Shown here one piece after another: positions 50,896 through 59,803 of a stretch of DNA of 64,000 nt. Source of the stretch: Chloroflexota bacterium (GTDB lineage: Bacteria; Chloroflexota; Anaerolineae; Anaerolineales; UBA4823); NCBI GenBank assembly GCA_029265355.1, contig JAJUJL010000011.1, positions 62,001 through 126,000 on the forward strand, read 5' to 3'. The notes beneath the pieces are model-generated. The model was not told the origin of the DNA and did no database searches. It worked only from the letters and a program-made list of their open reading frames with translations. Every line of letters begins with the position of its first letter. Within the stretch, counting starts at the first letter, position 1. A program made the position numbers and the translations under genes.

Positions 50896-51435
50896 CTATA
50901 TTTTCCTCAGCGCTGGCAGCGAGGCCAGCCCAATCCCGGCCAGCTCCAGCGCCCAATTAAGTTTGATCCCCGCGATTGGGCGGTAAAGCAGTGCGTCCAC
51001 CACGTGCAGCGAGGCAGCTCGCCCCAGCGCCAGCGTCAATAGGAATACCAGTCCGACCAGGGCGACCCGCAGGCCAGGTGAAAGCTCACCCGTCCGAAAG
51101 AGCAGGTACGCAGCCACAGCCACTCCAAACACCAACAGCAAAGCAATAAAAACCGCCTGCCCGATCCGGCGCTGATCGTACCATTGATCCTGGTATGCCA
51201 GCTCTTGAAGCAAAGCAGTCAGCAGTCCCGTGAAGTTGAACAGCTTGTTGAACCCCAGTATCAGCAGGCCATACCCCAGGGCTGCGCCAAATTTTCGCAC
51301 CCTGGCTGGCGCAAGCGTGCGGCGCCAGAACCAAAGTCCAGCGCCGGCAAAGTACGCTGCTACTGTCAGCCACCCCATGAACGAAGGGTCGCCCAGGCCC
51401 GGGCGCCAGGCAAGCCACACCAGCCCAGCCATCAT
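50896..51435 (-). CDS. Multi-pass membrane protein, tandem paralog B
   Basis: A 179-residue protein with about five hydrophobic segments. It shares with its upstream neighbour GDPSxMGWxTV near the N-terminus, LGxNK, LAYxxxWYxQRR and a C-terminal GIKxNWALELxG. Function unknown; Tyr/Arg-rich loop motifs could bind a polar substrate. The start codon overlaps the stop of paralog A (ATGATG), so the two are translationally coupled. Together they may form a heteromeric membrane component of the glycan pathway. Confidence 0.75.
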   Translation of the reverse strand: MMAGLVWLAWRPGLGDPSFMGWLTVAAYFAGAGLWFWRRTLAPARVRKFGAALGYGLLILGFNKLFNFTGLLTALLQELAYQDQWYDQRRIGQAVFIALLLVFGVAVAAYLLFRTGELSPGLRVALVGLVFLLTLALGRAASLHVVDALLYRPIAGIKLNWALELAGIGLASLPALRKI

Positions 51436-52040
51436 GTACCTGTCTTTGGTTGTTGAAGTACAGCCGTACTGCGCAAATTGACAATGGCCGCCGCTGCCAG
51501 GCAGGCCGCTCCTAAAAGCTCTAGAGCGCTGTTGATGCGGATGCCGCCAGTGAGGCGCGACAGCTCCGGCAGGCGCACGCCATAAAATCCAGCCGCCCGC
51601 ACCATAATGAAGCGCGCCAACAAGAGCATACCCAGCAGCAGCAGCCAGTAGCGCTGCCAGGTGCGCCGCAGCATCCACGCCAGTGTGACAGTCAACCCCA
51701 ATGCACCGGCAGCAAATGCGACGATAAAGATTGTTTGTAGCCGGTCACGCTGCTCATACCAGCCCCCGGCATACGCCAGGGCGCGCAATACATTCGTCAT
51801 CCAGGTCTGCAAATCGAGCTGCTTGTTGACGCCCAACAGCGTCGCGCCAAGCGCCAGCGCCATCCAGATCAGGCGGTGTAACTTCACTGGCTCTGGAAAT
51901 AACCTTCCCGCGCGCTGGGCGACCCGGGCGCACAGCACTGCCGCCAATAGATATACCAGGACAGTGATCCAGCCCATCCAGCTCGGGTCGCCGATTCTTG
52001 GCTCCCAGGGCGCGCCTCGCAATATCTCCCAAACGCTCAC
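51432..52040 (-). CDS. Multi-pass membrane protein, tandem paralog A
   Basis: A 202-residue protein with five or six helices. GDPSWMGWITVLVYLLAAVL, LLGVNKQLDLQTWMT, ALAYAGGWYEQRDRLQ and GGIRINSALELLG match paralog B, so they derive from a duplication. The family is not named to my knowledge; I recognise only that the NKQLDLQT and WYEQR motifs recur in such proteins. The start is GTG at 52040 with GGTGAG upstream. It follows the GH44 gene by 52 bases. Confidence 0.75.
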   Translation of the reverse strand: MSVWEILRGAPWEPRIGDPSWMGWITVLVYLLAAVLCARVAQRAGRLFPEPVKLHRLIWMALALGATLLGVNKQLDLQTWMTNVLRALAYAGGWYEQRDRLQTIFIVAFAAGALGLTVTLAWMLRRTWQRYWLLLLGMLLLARFIMVRAAGFYGVRLPELSRLTGGIRINSALELLGAACLAAAAIVNLRSTAVLQQPKTGT

Positions 52041-52092
52041 AGACTCACCCCAGGCATTTACCAGTCTACCCCCTGCACAGACCCTCGCACGC

Positions 52093-54513
52093 TCATGGAT
52101 TGGCAGCTTCCATCACCAGCAAGGTGATCGAGTTAGCTGGCAGAAGCACTGGGGTGTTACCCAGATCCACCTTGAGCTGGGATTTTTGTATGAAGCTCTG
52201 GGCGCGCTCTTCATAACGGTACATATCCACCGGTGTGCGCGGCTCAAACCCTTTAAGATCAAGCCAGACCTCGCTCGCCGCGCCAGGTTTCTTGTTCACC
52301 AGCATCAGCAACAAACGGCCCTGTTCATCCAAAGCCGCGTATGACGAGATGTGATCCCAATTGGTGCTTTTTGTAGGCAAAGCTGTGCCGCTGAAGCGGC
52401 TCCCCTGGCCATCGTAATTTGAATACATGCGAAACGCGAAGAAACCCGGGCTTTCCGGTGGCGGGAACATCCAATAAGCAGCGAAATAAACATCTTCTTT
52501 TCCAAAGGTGCCCAATACATCGGCGATTGCCAGCGCTCCGTTCATGTGCTCATCGGCGCCAAAATTCCACTCGCTGATGCCCAGCTTCAAGCCCGGATAG
52601 TGATCGGCGATCAGCTTCTTCATGCGCGGGATCAGGTTTACTGGCTCGCCAATCCAAGACTCGTCCACGTACGCCGCATCCCACAGCGAACGCGGGCTGC
52701 GCAAGCGGTGAGCAGCAGTTTCGGCATCGACTTGATCGTTGTACAGCCCATCCGGGTAGTAATGGATATCCAGCACGTCCAGGCTGCGCGTATTGTTGAT
52801 GGTATCGAAGGCATTGACATTGTCCAGGAACCAGGGCAAGAAATCCTGGTTGCCGTACAACGCCTTGTCCAATATGCCAGCAGCAGAATTCCAGTAATAA
52901 AACCAGCAGCAAGTGACCGGTCCAGTCAGTTCAGCTTCCGGCGCCACAGAGCGCACGGCCTGCGCGTAGGTCAGATATTTATCCAATATCTCCTTGTACG
53001 TTGTGCACTCTGGGTGCACATCATAGTGGGTGAAGCCCCACAGCTCCGGCTCGTTATCCATGGCAATAAAGCGAACGCGAAATTTTTGCTCATCAAAGAG
53101 ATAACGCATCCACTCAGCGATGTCCTCCGGTGTGCTCTGCACGTTTGCCAGCTCCGGGTCAGCGATTTGCCTGGGATTGTTGCAGTTGGATTGATTGCCA
53201 TCGCCGCAGGTCCCATCAGGAAGCGGAAACGAGCAGGTATCCAGATCATCGTTCTTAGCCACCCATCCCAGCGTGGGCACCGCCAGGCGCACCTCAGCGC
53301 TGATCGACAGCGTTTCGCTGATAAAACTATCCGAGGCCGAGCCTTCGGTGATCCCGTAATTGCCATTGCGGTAGAACCAGTCACTGCCAGCGTTCCAGGC
53401 ATGCCCAATGCGCCAGTTGTAGCGCGTGCTTGGATTACCTCCCCAACTGTTCAAGCCGGGATTGAGTTTCTGAGTATAGGTAATATCTGCCCCCGAAACG
53501 CCGTAAATCATCGGGCTGATGGTGTGCAGCGGCTGTGTGACAGCCACGCTGATGCGCACCGGCCCATCTTGCTGAACTGAGCTTTCGACACCGCTTGCCT
53601 CCTCTGCTGACTGCTGAGTTTGCCGGCGCTGCAGCTCTTTCTGATCGATCAGGATCAACTTCACATCATCGATGAAATACGTCTGGGTGAATGCCACATC
53701 ATTCTTGATGTAGAAACCAGTTAAGTAGGTATAGATCGGATCGTAGATTAACTCATCCAACCAGACCTGCACCTCCACCCAGGTGTTTGGGGGAATCGAA
53801 CGGTTAAAATTCAAATAATACAAGCGAGTTTCAGAAAACACGGGGTCATAACGGTTGGTAACCGAGCTATCACCCGCCAGGTAATACGGGTAGGCATTGC
53901 TGCCGACAACCGCCACCCCCAAATCCTCGAGATCGATGAAACTTTCGCCGCTGTTGATCCAAAAACTGACTCCCAGCACCTGGCTGCGCAGGTACTGTTC
54001 GCTGCTGGTGGGCTTTACGGCGAAAATCAACTTTGCAAAGTCCTCGTTTGGAGTGGCCTTCAGAGCATTTTGACCCCGGTGCACCGGCGAAGCAACTGCC
54101 AGGTCAACCTCAAGCTCGCCCTCCAGTAGCACACTCCAGTTCTGGCTCAAATTGTCCTCGTATATCGAGAGTGTTTTGGTTGGAATATCGCTTGCGACCT
54201 GCGGGGTGCGCGCCGGCGGTTGAGTCGGTCTTGCTCCAGCACCAGGCGAGAAAAGCTGAGGCAAATCCTCGATCGGTTGAAAAAATGGAGCCACAGTAGG
54301 AGCGCTCTGCGGCTGTACAGCGCTACCCTCTTGCACCTTTGAGGTTGGTTCAGGTTGTTGGTTGTCCGAGAACAGAGCGTGGCCGGTGGGCGTGGGCTGG
54401 GGAACACTGACGGGGGTTGCCAGCAGTTCTCCTGGCCGGCAACCGAACATGGCCCCTGCCAGCAAGATCATCCACACGATCAGCACACCTTTCAGTGTTT
54501 TATTGGTTGTCAT
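52093..54513 (-). CDS. GH44-family glycoside hydrolase lipoprotein
   Basis: An 806-residue exported lipoprotein (signal peptide LLAGAMFGC). A Pro/Thr-rich linker (about 25-110) precedes a beta-sandwich carbohydrate-binding-like domain (about 115-300). The GH44 catalytic domain covers about 310-800. MIYGVSGADITY...NSWGGNPSTRYNWRIGHAWNAG is the family signature, E488 in AMDNEPELW is the expected acid/base and E648 in GISEWNFG the nucleophile. GH44 enzymes cut beta-1,4-glucans or xyloglucans. The start at 54513 gives the lipobox; a longer frame lacks it. It overlaps the upstream glycosyltransferase by 14 bases, inside a biosynthetic locus. Confidence 0.87.
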   Translation of the reverse strand: MTTNKTLKGVLIVWMILLAGAMFGCRPGELLATPVSVPQPTPTGHALFSDNQQPEPTSKVQEGSAVQPQSAPTVAPFFQPIEDLPQLFSPGAGARPTQPPARTPQVASDIPTKTLSIYEDNLSQNWSVLLEGELEVDLAVASPVHRGQNALKATPNEDFAKLIFAVKPTSSEQYLRSQVLGVSFWINSGESFIDLEDLGVAVVGSNAYPYYLAGDSSVTNRYDPVFSETRLYYLNFNRSIPPNTWVEVQVWLDELIYDPIYTYLTGFYIKNDVAFTQTYFIDDVKLILIDQKELQRRQTQQSAEEASGVESSVQQDGPVRISVAVTQPLHTISPMIYGVSGADITYTQKLNPGLNSWGGNPSTRYNWRIGHAWNAGSDWFYRNGNYGITEGSASDSFISETLSISAEVRLAVPTLGWVAKNDDLDTCSFPLPDGTCGDGNQSNCNNPRQIADPELANVQSTPEDIAEWMRYLFDEQKFRVRFIAMDNEPELWGFTHYDVHPECTTYKEILDKYLTYAQAVRSVAPEAELTGPVTCCWFYYWNSAAGILDKALYGNQDFLPWFLDNVNAFDTINNTRSLDVLDIHYYPDGLYNDQVDAETAAHRLRSPRSLWDAAYVDESWIGEPVNLIPRMKKLIADHYPGLKLGISEWNFGADEHMNGALAIADVLGTFGKEDVYFAAYWMFPPPESPGFFAFRMYSNYDGQGSRFSGTALPTKSTNWDHISSYAALDEQGRLLLMLVNKKPGAASEVWLDLKGFEPRTPVDMYRYEERAQSFIQKSQLKVDLGNTPVLLPANSITLLVMEAANP

Positions 54514-55585
54514 ATCCGATCTCAAGCAAAATTTCTTGAAGCCGGGCAGCGTTCTTACGCGCATCGAAGCGGGCTTCCGCCCTTTTCCGGCTGGAAAGAC
54601 CCAGGCGCGCACGTAAGTCGACATCTTCCACGAGCATAGCCAACCGATCCGCCAAGGCTTGGATATCCCCGGGAGAAATCAAATATCCCGTTTCGCCATC
54701 CACGACAATATCCACCAAACCACCCACGCGCGTGGCAATCACAGGCAAACCAGCAGCGCTGGCCTCCACTGCTGCGATCCCAAATGCTTCTGCATGGGTG
54801 GGAAGCACAAAAATATCGCAGGTGCAAAAAAGCTCCACCAGGCGAGGGTCATTGGGTTTCATATCCAGGTAAACGAAGATGCCTTCACCTCTCACAACCT
54901 GGCTGCGCGTCACGAGGTGCAGTTCAGCTTTGCCTTTTGGCAGAAGATTAAACGCGCTCAACAGCTCGTCACCGCCTTTGCGGCGAAAGTCGCCGCCAAC
55001 AAACAAGATGCGCGCCACGCCATTGTCCGGTTTGAGGCGCGGCGTCCATTTCTCCAAATCAACGCCTGGCGCGATCGTCTCGATTCGCGCTGCATCGACG
55101 CCATAATCCCGCGCCAGCGAGTCCGCCGCCCAGCTCGACCAGGGCGCCAGCCGCGCTGCCCCCTGGAACAAGCGCTGGTTAGCCCGCTTTTTATAATCCG
55201 CTAACAGGCGGCTGCGATCCGGGCGATGGCCATAGTGTTCAGCCATGCCGTCGTATTGCAACGGAGTGATATCGGTAGCCAGGACGTATGGCCTCTGGTG
55301 GGTCAAACCACCGCCCAGCGCGGCCGGCACTTGCGTGTTAAAGAAGGTCACCTGGGGATCCCAATCGCGCAGCGCATGGCGCACCTGCACCATGCCACTC
55401 AGTGTGCCACGCCAATGAGCAGGCAAGAGCGGGATGCGCTCCCACAGGGCATGGGGTTCCTGGTAAGTGATCGGATACCATCTGCACTCCAGTTTACCAT
55501 CCATTCCAACGAAACGGCGCAGGTTTTGATAATACGCCTGGTGACCAATATGCTGCTCCATGATAAAAGCTACGCGCAGAGTCAT
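54500..55585 (-). CDS. GT4-type glycosyltransferase
   Basis: A 361-residue GT-B enzyme: MTLRVAFIMEQHIGHQAYYQN at the N-terminus, then TDITPLQYDGMAEHYG. The donor domain is ILFVGGDFRRKGGDELL...FGIAAVEASAAGLPVIATRVGGLVDIVVDGETGYLISPGD. It is a paralog of the GT at 49768-50892. The start at 55585, 4 bases after the acetyltransferase stop with GAGG upstream, is preferred. Its end overlaps the GH44 gene start. Confidence 0.9.
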   Translation of the reverse strand: MTLRVAFIMEQHIGHQAYYQNLRRFVGMDGKLECRWYPITYQEPHALWERIPLLPAHWRGTLSGMVQVRHALRDWDPQVTFFNTQVPAALGGGLTHQRPYVLATDITPLQYDGMAEHYGHRPDRSRLLADYKKRANQRLFQGAARLAPWSSWAADSLARDYGVDAARIETIAPGVDLEKWTPRLKPDNGVARILFVGGDFRRKGGDELLSAFNLLPKGKAELHLVTRSQVVRGEGIFVYLDMKPNDPRLVELFCTCDIFVLPTHAEAFGIAAVEASAAGLPVIATRVGGLVDIVVDGETGYLISPGDIQALADRLAMLVEDVDLRARLGLSSRKRAEARFDARKNAARLQEILLEIGYDNQ

Positions 55586-55589
55586 GCCC

Positions 55590-56168
55590 TCACTCGCCAT
55601 CCATTGCGGACGGGGTGATATCCGCAGGTGCGGCCGGTTCGATAGCTTTACGCACCACCGGCCGGGCCGGAACACCAACCACGGTTGTCCCGGCAGGCAC
55701 ATCCTCCAGCACCACCGCATTGGCGCCGATCACCGCATCGTCTCCGATGCGAATCCCCCCCAAAACACGCGCCCCGGCGCCGATAAACACCCGGTCGCCG
55801 ATCTCGGGAAAAGCTCGATCCAAGTACCGATCGATGGTAACATTCGAGATGATGGTGCAGTTGCTGCCCATGCGCTTTACAGAGATCACCGTGCTGATCG
55901 GATGCGGTATATATAAGCCCCCACCAATCTCATCCTGTACAGAAATATCCAGGCCAAAGCGCCGGCTGATTAACCTCTGAATAACCCCAGGGAAAAAAGG
56001 CGCTCGTTTTCGATACAACCATGCGCCAAACCGGTACCAGAGCATCACCCGTAAAGGCATGGTTTGCACCAGCAGCTTGAGCGTCCTGAGCAAGGTGACT
56101 TCTTTGGGGTCAGCTATCTGCTCTGGCACGATCCAGCGCTGCACATCCTGGCGAAACCGCTCAAACAT
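55590..56168 (-). CDS. Serine-acetyltransferase-like acyltransferase (LbH fold)
   Basis: A 192-residue left-handed beta-helix protein. The hydrophobic N-terminal helices (TLLRTLKLLVQTMPLRVMLWYRFGAWLYR) are followed by GGGLYIPHPISTVISVKRMGSNCTIISNVTI and hexapeptide repeats ending IGANAVVLEDVPAGTTVVGVPARPV. It resembles CysE but sits in a glycan locus, so O- or N-acetylation of a sugar is likely. It overlaps the aminotransferase end by 8 bases. A paralog lies at 59801-60340. Confidence 0.85.
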   Translation of the reverse strand: MFERFRQDVQRWIVPEQIADPKEVTLLRTLKLLVQTMPLRVMLWYRFGAWLYRKRAPFFPGVIQRLISRRFGLDISVQDEIGGGLYIPHPISTVISVKRMGSNCTIISNVTIDRYLDRAFPEIGDRVFIGAGARVLGGIRIGDDAVIGANAVVLEDVPAGTTVVGVPARPVVRKAIEPAAPADITPSAMDGE

Positions 56169-57315
56169 GCTGCTCGACCCACCTCAAAATCTCTTCGGCT
56201 ACGCGACGCACCTGCGCTTCCTCGAGCTCGGCATACACTGGCAGTGAGAGGATCGTCCCTGCCAGCCTCTCGGTAGTTTCCAAACCCACAAGCCGCGGCA
56301 AACGGCCTCGGTATGCCGGTTGCAAATGAATTGGAACAGGGTACAGCACCTGGGTAGAAATCCCTTTTGCGCTCAAGAACATCTGCAGGTCTTCCCGATC
56401 CTCCGTGCTGATCACATATTGGTGGTAAACATCCACTGCGCCCGGCCTGGTCACCGGCAGCTTCAAATGGGTGCTCGCCAGCAGACGATGATAAACCTCG
56501 GCGTGCCTTCGCCGCCTCTCATTCTCGCCGTTCAAATAGCGCAGCTTCACCCGCAAGATCGCCGCCTGCAGGGTATCCAGGCGGGAGTTGCCGCCGGGGA
56601 TCAAGCTGATATAGCGCTCTCGCCAGCCATATTGGCGCAGCAGTCTCACCTGATCCGCCAATTTAGGATCATCAGTAACAATAAGGCCTCCATCACCCAG
56701 TGCTCCCAGGTTCTTGGTGGGATACAGGCTGAATGCTCCCACGTGTCCCCAGGTGCCAACCCGCCTGCCGTGCAGTTCGGCGCCATGCGCCTGAGCGCAA
56801 TCTTCAATCACCATTAATCCATAGCGCTCTGCTATCTCCATCACTTCCGGCATATCCACCGGGTGCCCATACAGATGAACAGGAAGCACCGCCTTGGGAA
56901 AACGCACCCCTGCTGGCAACTTTCCACTTCGGGCGGCTTTCAGCGCGTGTTCCAGGCTCTCCGGATCCATGCTGTAAGTGCCTGGCTGGACATCAACACA
57001 CAGCGGCGTCGCCCCACACAGCTCGATCGCCGCCACGGTCGCCACGGCGGTGTTCGAAACTGTCAACACCGAATCCCCAGCGCCAACACCGCAAGCACGC
57101 AGGGCCAGCTCCAATGCATCTGTGCCATTCGCCACCCCAATCGCCGTTGCGTTGCCGTTCCATGTAGCAAACTCCGTTTCGAAGTCCGCCACTTCTTGAC
57201 CAAGTATGTACCAACCCCCATCCAATACTCGCTGGATGGCCGCATCGATTTCCTGTTTGTGCGCCCGGTAATTGGCCCCCGGATCTGCAGAAAGCACCCG
57301 TTGATACTCGCTCAA
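56161..57315 (-). CDS. DegT/DnrJ/EryC1/StrS sugar aminotransferase
   Basis: A 384-residue PLP enzyme that aminates a nucleotide-linked keto-sugar. The PLP lysine is in FSLYPTKNLGALGDGG. GVANGTDALELALRACGVGAGD binds the phosphate, and VDVQPGTYSMDPE and VIEDCAQAHGAELHGRRVG are the other hallmarks. The start is TTG at 57315 with AGGAG seven bases upstream, an uncommon start that the Shine-Dalgarno supports. It follows the epimerase by 13 bases; together they would make an amino sugar that the adjacent acetyltransferase could acetylate. Confidence 0.92.
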   Translation of the reverse strand: MSEYQRVLSADPGANYRAHKQEIDAAIQRVLDGGWYILGQEVADFETEFATWNGNATAIGVANGTDALELALRACGVGAGDSVLTVSNTAVATVAAIELCGATPLCVDVQPGTYSMDPESLEHALKAARSGKLPAGVRFPKAVLPVHLYGHPVDMPEVMEIAERYGLMVIEDCAQAHGAELHGRRVGTWGHVGAFSLYPTKNLGALGDGGLIVTDDPKLADQVRLLRQYGWRERYISLIPGGNSRLDTLQAAILRVKLRYLNGENERRRRHAEVYHRLLASTHLKLPVTRPGAVDVYHQYVISTEDREDLQMFLSAKGISTQVLYPVPIHLQPAYRGRLPRLVGLETTERLAGTILSLPVYAELEEAQVRRVAEEILRWVEQHV

Positions 57316-57328
57316 TTTTCACTCCTGC

Positions 57329-58363
57329 TCAGAGATAATGCTGGATATTTACGCGGTAAAACTCCAGCGTACGCCGCAACCCTTCTTCGAGAGTAATTTC
57401 CGGCTGCCATCCCAAAGTGTTTTGAATGTGTTCAAAATTTGAATAATAATCTCCAATATCGATGCGCTTGCGTTCTTCCGGGAATTCGCGAACGATATAT
57501 TTTCCCCCAGCATTCACCTTGATCAAAAGGTCCGCTAAGTGTTTCAAACTCACCACCTGGCTGGCGCCCAGGTTGAATATTTGACCATTGGCGCGGTCCT
57601 CCACTGCAGCCATCAACATGGCGGTGACGACATCATCGACGTAATTAAAATCACGCAATTGCTCGCCCCCCCAAACCTCGAATGGCTCACCTTCCACGAC
57701 TCGGCGGATCCAGATGCCCAAGAACGTCTGCCGGTTATCCTTCACTCGCATACGGGGCCCATACGTATTGGTCAATCTCAAAGCACAGGCGCGGATGCCA
57801 TACACGTTATTGTACAGGATGTGGTACCACTCACCAGCCATCTTGTTGATGCCATTCACATCCACCGGGCGCAGCAGGTGCCGTTCGTCCACTGGCAGGT
57901 AGTCGGGCTTCCCATAAATCTGGCGCGTACTGGCAAAGACGATCTTTAGGTCTGGATTAAAGGCTCGGCAAGTCTCCAGTATCGACAACTGCGCCCGGCA
58001 GTTGATATCCAGATCAGTATAGGGATCCTGCATCGAGTCAATATGGCTGGTCTGACCTGCCAAGTTGAACAGATATTCGGTGCCCCGGACCAGATATTGC
58101 ATGCTGTGCACATCGCGCACATCGGAGATATTGAATCGTACCTGCTGCTTGATCCCTTCAATATTGAACAGGTTTCCGCCATATTCAGATATCAGGCTAT
58201 CCACCAGAGTCACATTTGCGCCGTAAGCAGTCAGGCGGATAGCAAGATTAGAGCCAATGAACCCCGCTCCGCCCGTTATTAAGATATTTGCGCCTCGAAA
58301 ACTGGCTGCCAAATATTCATCTCTCCCCTTTGCACGCGCTTTTTTTGCCTGTAACGAGTCCAT
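57329..58363 (-). CDS. NAD-dependent epimerase/dehydratase with unusual catalytic site
   Basis: A 344-residue extended SDR of the GalE/GDP-mannose-dehydratase class. The binding motif is GGAGFIG (31-37), and FASTRQIYG carries the Ser. Where most have YxxxK, the sequence reads VDVNGINKMAGEWYH, so Tyr is replaced by Asn170, with K174 retained. ALRLTNTYGPRM and WGGEQLRDFNYVDDVV are normal nucleotide-sugar-binding features. It begins 4 bases after the stop of the upstream glycosyltransferase, with no clear RBS, so re-initiation is likely. Product unknown. Confidence 0.87.
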   Translation of the reverse strand: MDSLQAKKARAKGRDEYLAASFRGANILITGGAGFIGSNLAIRLTAYGANVTLVDSLISEYGGNLFNIEGIKQQVRFNISDVRDVHSMQYLVRGTEYLFNLAGQTSHIDSMQDPYTDLDINCRAQLSILETCRAFNPDLKIVFASTRQIYGKPDYLPVDERHLLRPVDVNGINKMAGEWYHILYNNVYGIRACALRLTNTYGPRMRVKDNRQTFLGIWIRRVVEGEPFEVWGGEQLRDFNYVDDVVTAMLMAAVEDRANGQIFNLGASQVVSLKHLADLLIKVNAGGKYIVREFPEERKRIDIGDYYSNFEHIQNTLGWQPEITLEEGLRRTLEFYRVNIQHYL

Positions 58364-58367
58364 TGGG

Positions 58368-59636
58368 TTATTTTACTGGCAAATTGCCTTGGTCAATCCA
58401 CGAAAAAACACCCATAACTAACACAATCCAGCGAGAAATTTTTGCCCGGCTATGGTTGGAGTCAAACCACCGCAATAATTTTTCTGTCCACGCCTTGGCA
58501 ATCGCCGTCGGGCTAAATACCCGTTCAACGCGCTGCCTGGCTGCTTTACCTAAGCGCTGCGATAGCTCAGGATTGCGCAGCACCTTGAGGATATTCTCCG
58601 CCAAAGCATCGTGGTCTCCCAGTTCGCTCAATAAGCCTGTTTCCCCATCCACCACCACTTCGGGGATGCTGCCTGACCTCACCGCAACCACCGGCACCCC
58701 GGCAGCCATTGCATCCAGGAAAACGAGTGAAGAAGCATCATACTGCATTGGCTGGCAAAATACATCCATACCAGAAAATATCCGCGGCAGGTCCTCGCGA
58801 TAGCCGGCAAACGTCACGACCTCATCCAAACCATATTCACGCACCCTGTCACGGATACGCACATCATGATTTGTCCCCGGCGAAGCCTCACCGCAGATCA
58901 GCAAGCGGGCCTCAGGCATCTGTTCATGCACACGTTTGAAGGCTTCCACCAGGCGCAAAAATCCTTTGCCCTCATCCAATCGCGCTGCGCCCACGATCAC
59001 CGGCGTATCCGGCAGCCAACCAAATTCCTGCCGCAGCCATTCCCGCTGTTTGGGTATCTCGTACGATTCGCTATCCGCCATGTGGTGCATCGTTTCGATG
59101 CGTTCAGCAGGGATGCCCGCCTGCAGCCCAGTTTGGCGCACAAACTCGCAACTGGCAAACAAATGTTTATTCGTGCGGATGATCTGGTAGGCTAATATTC
59201 CCAACCAGGGCCCAATATAATAGCAGATATGGATCAGGTGCGGAATGCCATAAAGCCAGGAAAACAACCTGCCTAAAAAGACCTCATAACGCTGCTGGGT
59301 GGTATAGATAACATCCGGTTGGATTTCCTGGATTTTCCGGGACAAGAAATATAGCGAGGCCGGCGCGCGCGCGAGCATCATTATAGCGCGCATAAATTTA
59401 GAGGGAGCCGGTTGTAAGTCGATATTTCTACCAAAATCCCAGAAAAAAACCTTTTCTTCCGGCAGCATCAATTCCAGATGTTTCGCCGGATCATGTGTGG
59501 TCGCCTGCCAAATAAAGTAAGTATCGACAACAGAAGAATCCACCTGTTTTGCTAACCTGAGATGAACTGTGTATTCATTCGCACGGTTGCGGGTAGCATG
59601 CAGAAATAACACCCGTAATGGTCTGCCAATCATCAT
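58368..59636 (-). CDS. GT4-type glycosyltransferase
   Basis: A 422-residue GT-B enzyme. The N-terminal domain has YTVHLRLAKQVDSSVVDTYF. The donor domain carries VGAARLDEGKGFLRLVEAFK, LICGEASPGTN and SSLVFLDAMAAGVPVVAVRSGSIPEVVVDGETG. GGGAG lies just before two consecutive ATGs at 59636 and 59633; either may be used, and a start 13 codons earlier is less likely. It is followed within 4 bases by the epimerase. The 114-bp repeat separates it from the acetyltransferase upstream. Confidence 0.88.
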   Translation of the reverse strand: MMIGRPLRVLFLHATRNRANEYTVHLRLAKQVDSSVVDTYFIWQATTHDPAKHLELMLPEEKVFFWDFGRNIDLQPAPSKFMRAIMMLARAPASLYFLSRKIQEIQPDVIYTTQQRYEVFLGRLFSWLYGIPHLIHICYYIGPWLGILAYQIIRTNKHLFASCEFVRQTGLQAGIPAERIETMHHMADSESYEIPKQREWLRQEFGWLPDTPVIVGAARLDEGKGFLRLVEAFKRVHEQMPEARLLICGEASPGTNHDVRIRDRVREYGLDEVVTFAGYREDLPRIFSGMDVFCQPMQYDASSLVFLDAMAAGVPVVAVRSGSIPEVVVDGETGLLSELGDHDALAENILKVLRNPELSQRLGKAARQRVERVFSPTAIAKAWTEKLLRWFDSNHSRAKISRWIVLVMGVFSWIDQGNLPVK

Positions 59637-59689
59637 CTTCTCCCTGTTATGGTTGGCCTGTTCAAAATCAATCACAATTTCTTTGTTCT

Positions 59690-59803
59690 AGGTGTTTCGC
59701 CGGAAGTGTTTTTACAAAAATGTGAACGAGCACCGGCGAAACCCTGGAGTAAACCGCCGACGCAATGGCGGATTTACTCTAAACACTTTCGGCGGTTTAC
59801 TTA
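59690..59803. repeat. 114-bp structured repeat, copy 2
   Basis: Close copy of 9052-9165 in the same orientation. The second unit forms a perfect 13-bp inverted repeat AGTAAACCGCCGA / TCGGCGGTTTACT. The right end overlaps the stop codon (59801-59803) of the acetyltransferase gene on the minus strand. Confidence 0.85.
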
